Source: Nitrosomonas sp.
Lineage (GTDB): Bacteria; Pseudomonadota; Gammaproteobacteria; Burkholderiales; Nitrosomonadaceae
Assembly: GCA_021774195.1 (NCBI GenBank)
Contig: JAJFJJ010000096.1
Span: 1-38,306 of the forward strand
Direction of reading: 5' to 3'
DNA: 38,306 nt
Positions 36,952 through 38,306 of this stretch are shown here, in pieces. The notes under the pieces were generated by a model, which did not search any database, was not told the DNA's origin, and worked only from the letters and a program-made list of their open reading frames with translations. A program made the position numbers and the translations under genes. Each line of letters starts with the position of its first letter. The first letter of the stretch is position 1.

Positions 36952-38306
36952 GGCTCTTCTCCGGTTATATGTATAAAAAAGGATGCCATAAGTACATTAA
37001 TCTGTTGAAATAAAAGGTTTCGACAACTTTACATACAACGGACAAAATGAGCTTAGGCATCCCGGTATCGATATTGGCATTAAAAGGTCAAAAGATCAAT
37101 GAAATACAGTTTGATGAGGAAGACAACAAAGTTATCGTCAAATCTCGGCGAGACAAACGAAGGGCCTTTATAGACCCTCTGACAGGATTAAAAGGGAGGT
37201 TGAATCGCCTGATCCGACGACAAGTTAGAGACATACCTGTTTTTGGTTATCCATGCTGGATAGAAATTGAATTGGCGCAAGTCTTTATCAGTAAAAATGA
37301 ACGCCGGATGGAGTCGTGCCCGTTTCTCGATAAGGGGAGTTATTTTACTCGCAGGTATTGTCGTCTAGTGAGTGGATTATGTCGGCACATGAGCATTGAT
37401 GCGGTATCCCGGCACTTGGGTCTGCGTTGGGAAAGTGTCAAGAATATAGACAGGGACTATTTGCAACAAACACTTCCGGCACTGGAGCCTGAAGAGCTCA
37501 CGGATTTAAGAATCATTGGGGTGGATGAAGTAGCCAGAGCCAAGGGACATGATTATATGACGGTTGTTTATGACATGATCAAAGGGCACTTAATCTGGGT
37601 TGCAACGGGACGTACTTCAGAAGTATTCTCAGATTTCCTAAAGCAGCTGCCGCTTGATACAGCTAATAATATTGAAGCTGTGGCCATGGATATGGGGCCG
37701 GCCTATCAAAAATCCGTGCGGGAATATTTGCCGCACGCTGACATCGTATTTGATCGATTTCATGTGATGAAAAACTATAGTAATGCGATCAAGAATCAAC
37801 GTAGAGTTGAGTTTAGAAAGGCAAATCAAGAAAGCAAAGAACTCATGAAAGGTTGTCATTATCTGTTATTGAAGAATGCTGAAAAGCTCACGGACAAGCA
37901 ATCGAAAAAACTAAATCGCCTGTTGGAAGAAAATGCCAATATGAATACTTTGTATGTCTTGAAAGAACAGTTGCAAGCACTCTGGAACAATTCGGATAAA
38001 AGAACCATGGAACATCATTTAGAACAATGGTGTGATCTGGCCGAACAAACAAATATGACCTATATTAAATCGTTTGTCCGTTCACTAAGAAAGCATAAAC
38101 AAGGAATATGTAACTATGCTAAATATCATATGACATCGGCTCGAATTGAAGCAGGTAATGTCAGTATCGGCATGATTCGTAAACGTGCCAGGGGAATCCG
38201 TGATACAGAATATTTTAAACTTAAAATTAGACAAACATCGGTTCCTGATAACCTGAGCATGTTCTATGTTGCAACATAGATACACTCACAAGACCGGAGA
38301 AGAACC
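36952..38306 (+). mobile_element. Complete ISL3-family insertion sequence
   Basis: Terminal inverted repeats are GGCTCTTCTCCGGTTAT (36952-36968) and, at 38290-38306 on the minus strand, GGTTCTTCTCCGGTCTT (14 of 17 match), in the GGCTCTT style of ISL3 ends. Length is 1355 bp with one transposase gene. ISL3 elements usually duplicate 8 bp; the left copy would be 36944-36951 (GAATTGTG) and the right copy lies past the window end. Confidence 0.9.
37047..38279 (+). CDS. tnpA: ISL3-family DDE transposase
   Basis: 410 residues, full length and uninterrupted, so probably active. The catalytic triad of the DDE transposase fold is visible: D160 in IIGVDEVARAKGHDY, D215 in AVAMDMGPAYQ, E368 in ARIEAGNVSIGMIRKRARG. 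A helix-turn-helix-like segment (MSIDAVSRHLGLRWESVKNI, 115-134) precedes the catalytic core. The N-terminal CxxC zinc ribbon typical of many ISL3 transposases is not obvious here; C70 and C91 are the only cysteines in that part. ATG 37047 is preceded by GGA only. 95 bp separate the left inverted repeat from the start and 10 bp separate the stop from the right one. Confidence 0.93.
   Translation: MSLGIPVSILALKGQKINEIQFDEEDNKVIVKSRRDKRRAFIDPLTGLKGRLNRLIRRQVRDIPVFGYPCWIEIELAQVFISKNERRMESCPFLDKGSYFTRRYCRLVSGLCRHMSIDAVSRHLGLRWESVKNIDRDYLQQTLPALEPEELTDLRIIGVDEVARAKGHDYMTVVYDMIKGHLIWVATGRTSEVFSDFLKQLPLDTANNIEAVAMDMGPAYQKSVREYLPHADIVFDRFHVMKNYSNAIKNQRRVEFRKANQESKELMKGCHYLLLKNAEKLTDKQSKKLNRLLEENANMNTLYVLKEQLQALWNNSDKRTMEHHLEQWCDLAEQTNMTYIKSFVRSLRKHKQGICNYAKYHMTSARIEAGNVSIGMIRKRARGIRDTEYFKLKIRQTSVPDNLSMFYVAT

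Overview
The window looks like chromosome from a moderately AT-rich betaproteobacterium. Three things point to Nitrosomonadales, perhaps Nitrosomonas-like. First, the core block carA-carB-greA-yhbY-rlmE-ftsH-folP-glmM-pstS is the order familiar from Betaproteobacteria. Second, there is a hopanoid cluster (shc, hpnG, hpnA). Third, the housekeeping proteins look betaproteobacterial. This assignment rests on gene order and family recognition, not on a database search. No tRNA, rRNA or CRISPR array was seen.

Layout. 1-303 is the N-terminal end of a fatty-acid desaturase that runs off the left edge. 304-860 is gene-free and holds a decayed repeat element ending in a perfect 33-bp hairpin, which cuts off the 3' end of a yefM-type antitoxin gene (840-1049, toxin missing). 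1246-3015 is an exporter-type ABC half-transporter, tail to tail with a minus-strand envelope-lipid block: exbB-like, hpnA, mlaA, shc, hpnG (8727 down to 3020). A 142-bp MITE-like hairpin sits between hpnA and mlaA. 9101-12055 carries xseA, a DUF423 membrane protein and an RlmL-type RNA methyltransferase on the plus strand. A 232-bp palindromic element (12142-12373) follows.

12418-18151 is the accessory-looking part, four minus-strand genes for exported proteins: a HEVGH metalloprotease, a small membrane-anchored unknown, a pentapeptide-repeat protein with a C-terminal membrane region, and a secreted beta-propeller protein. The first three overlap at their ends, so they are probably co-translated. 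Divergent from them is a second, non-canonical FtsH (18330-20156). This protease/pentapeptide/FtsH2 neighbourhood is the best candidate here for an undescribed system, but its function cannot be read from sequence.

20220-33196 returns to core metabolism on the minus strand: cysG, pstS (with a Pho-box-like site), glmM, folP, canonical ftsH, rlmE, greA, carB and carA, with yhbY on the plus strand. 33478-35127 is a membrane-bound diguanylate cyclase, convergent with an SH3-domain lipoprotein. The right end is decaying: a second copy of the MITE-like hairpin, a glutathione S-transferase pseudogene, and a complete ISL3-family insertion sequence whose right inverted repeat ends exactly at the last base, so the sequence probably stops there because of the repeat.
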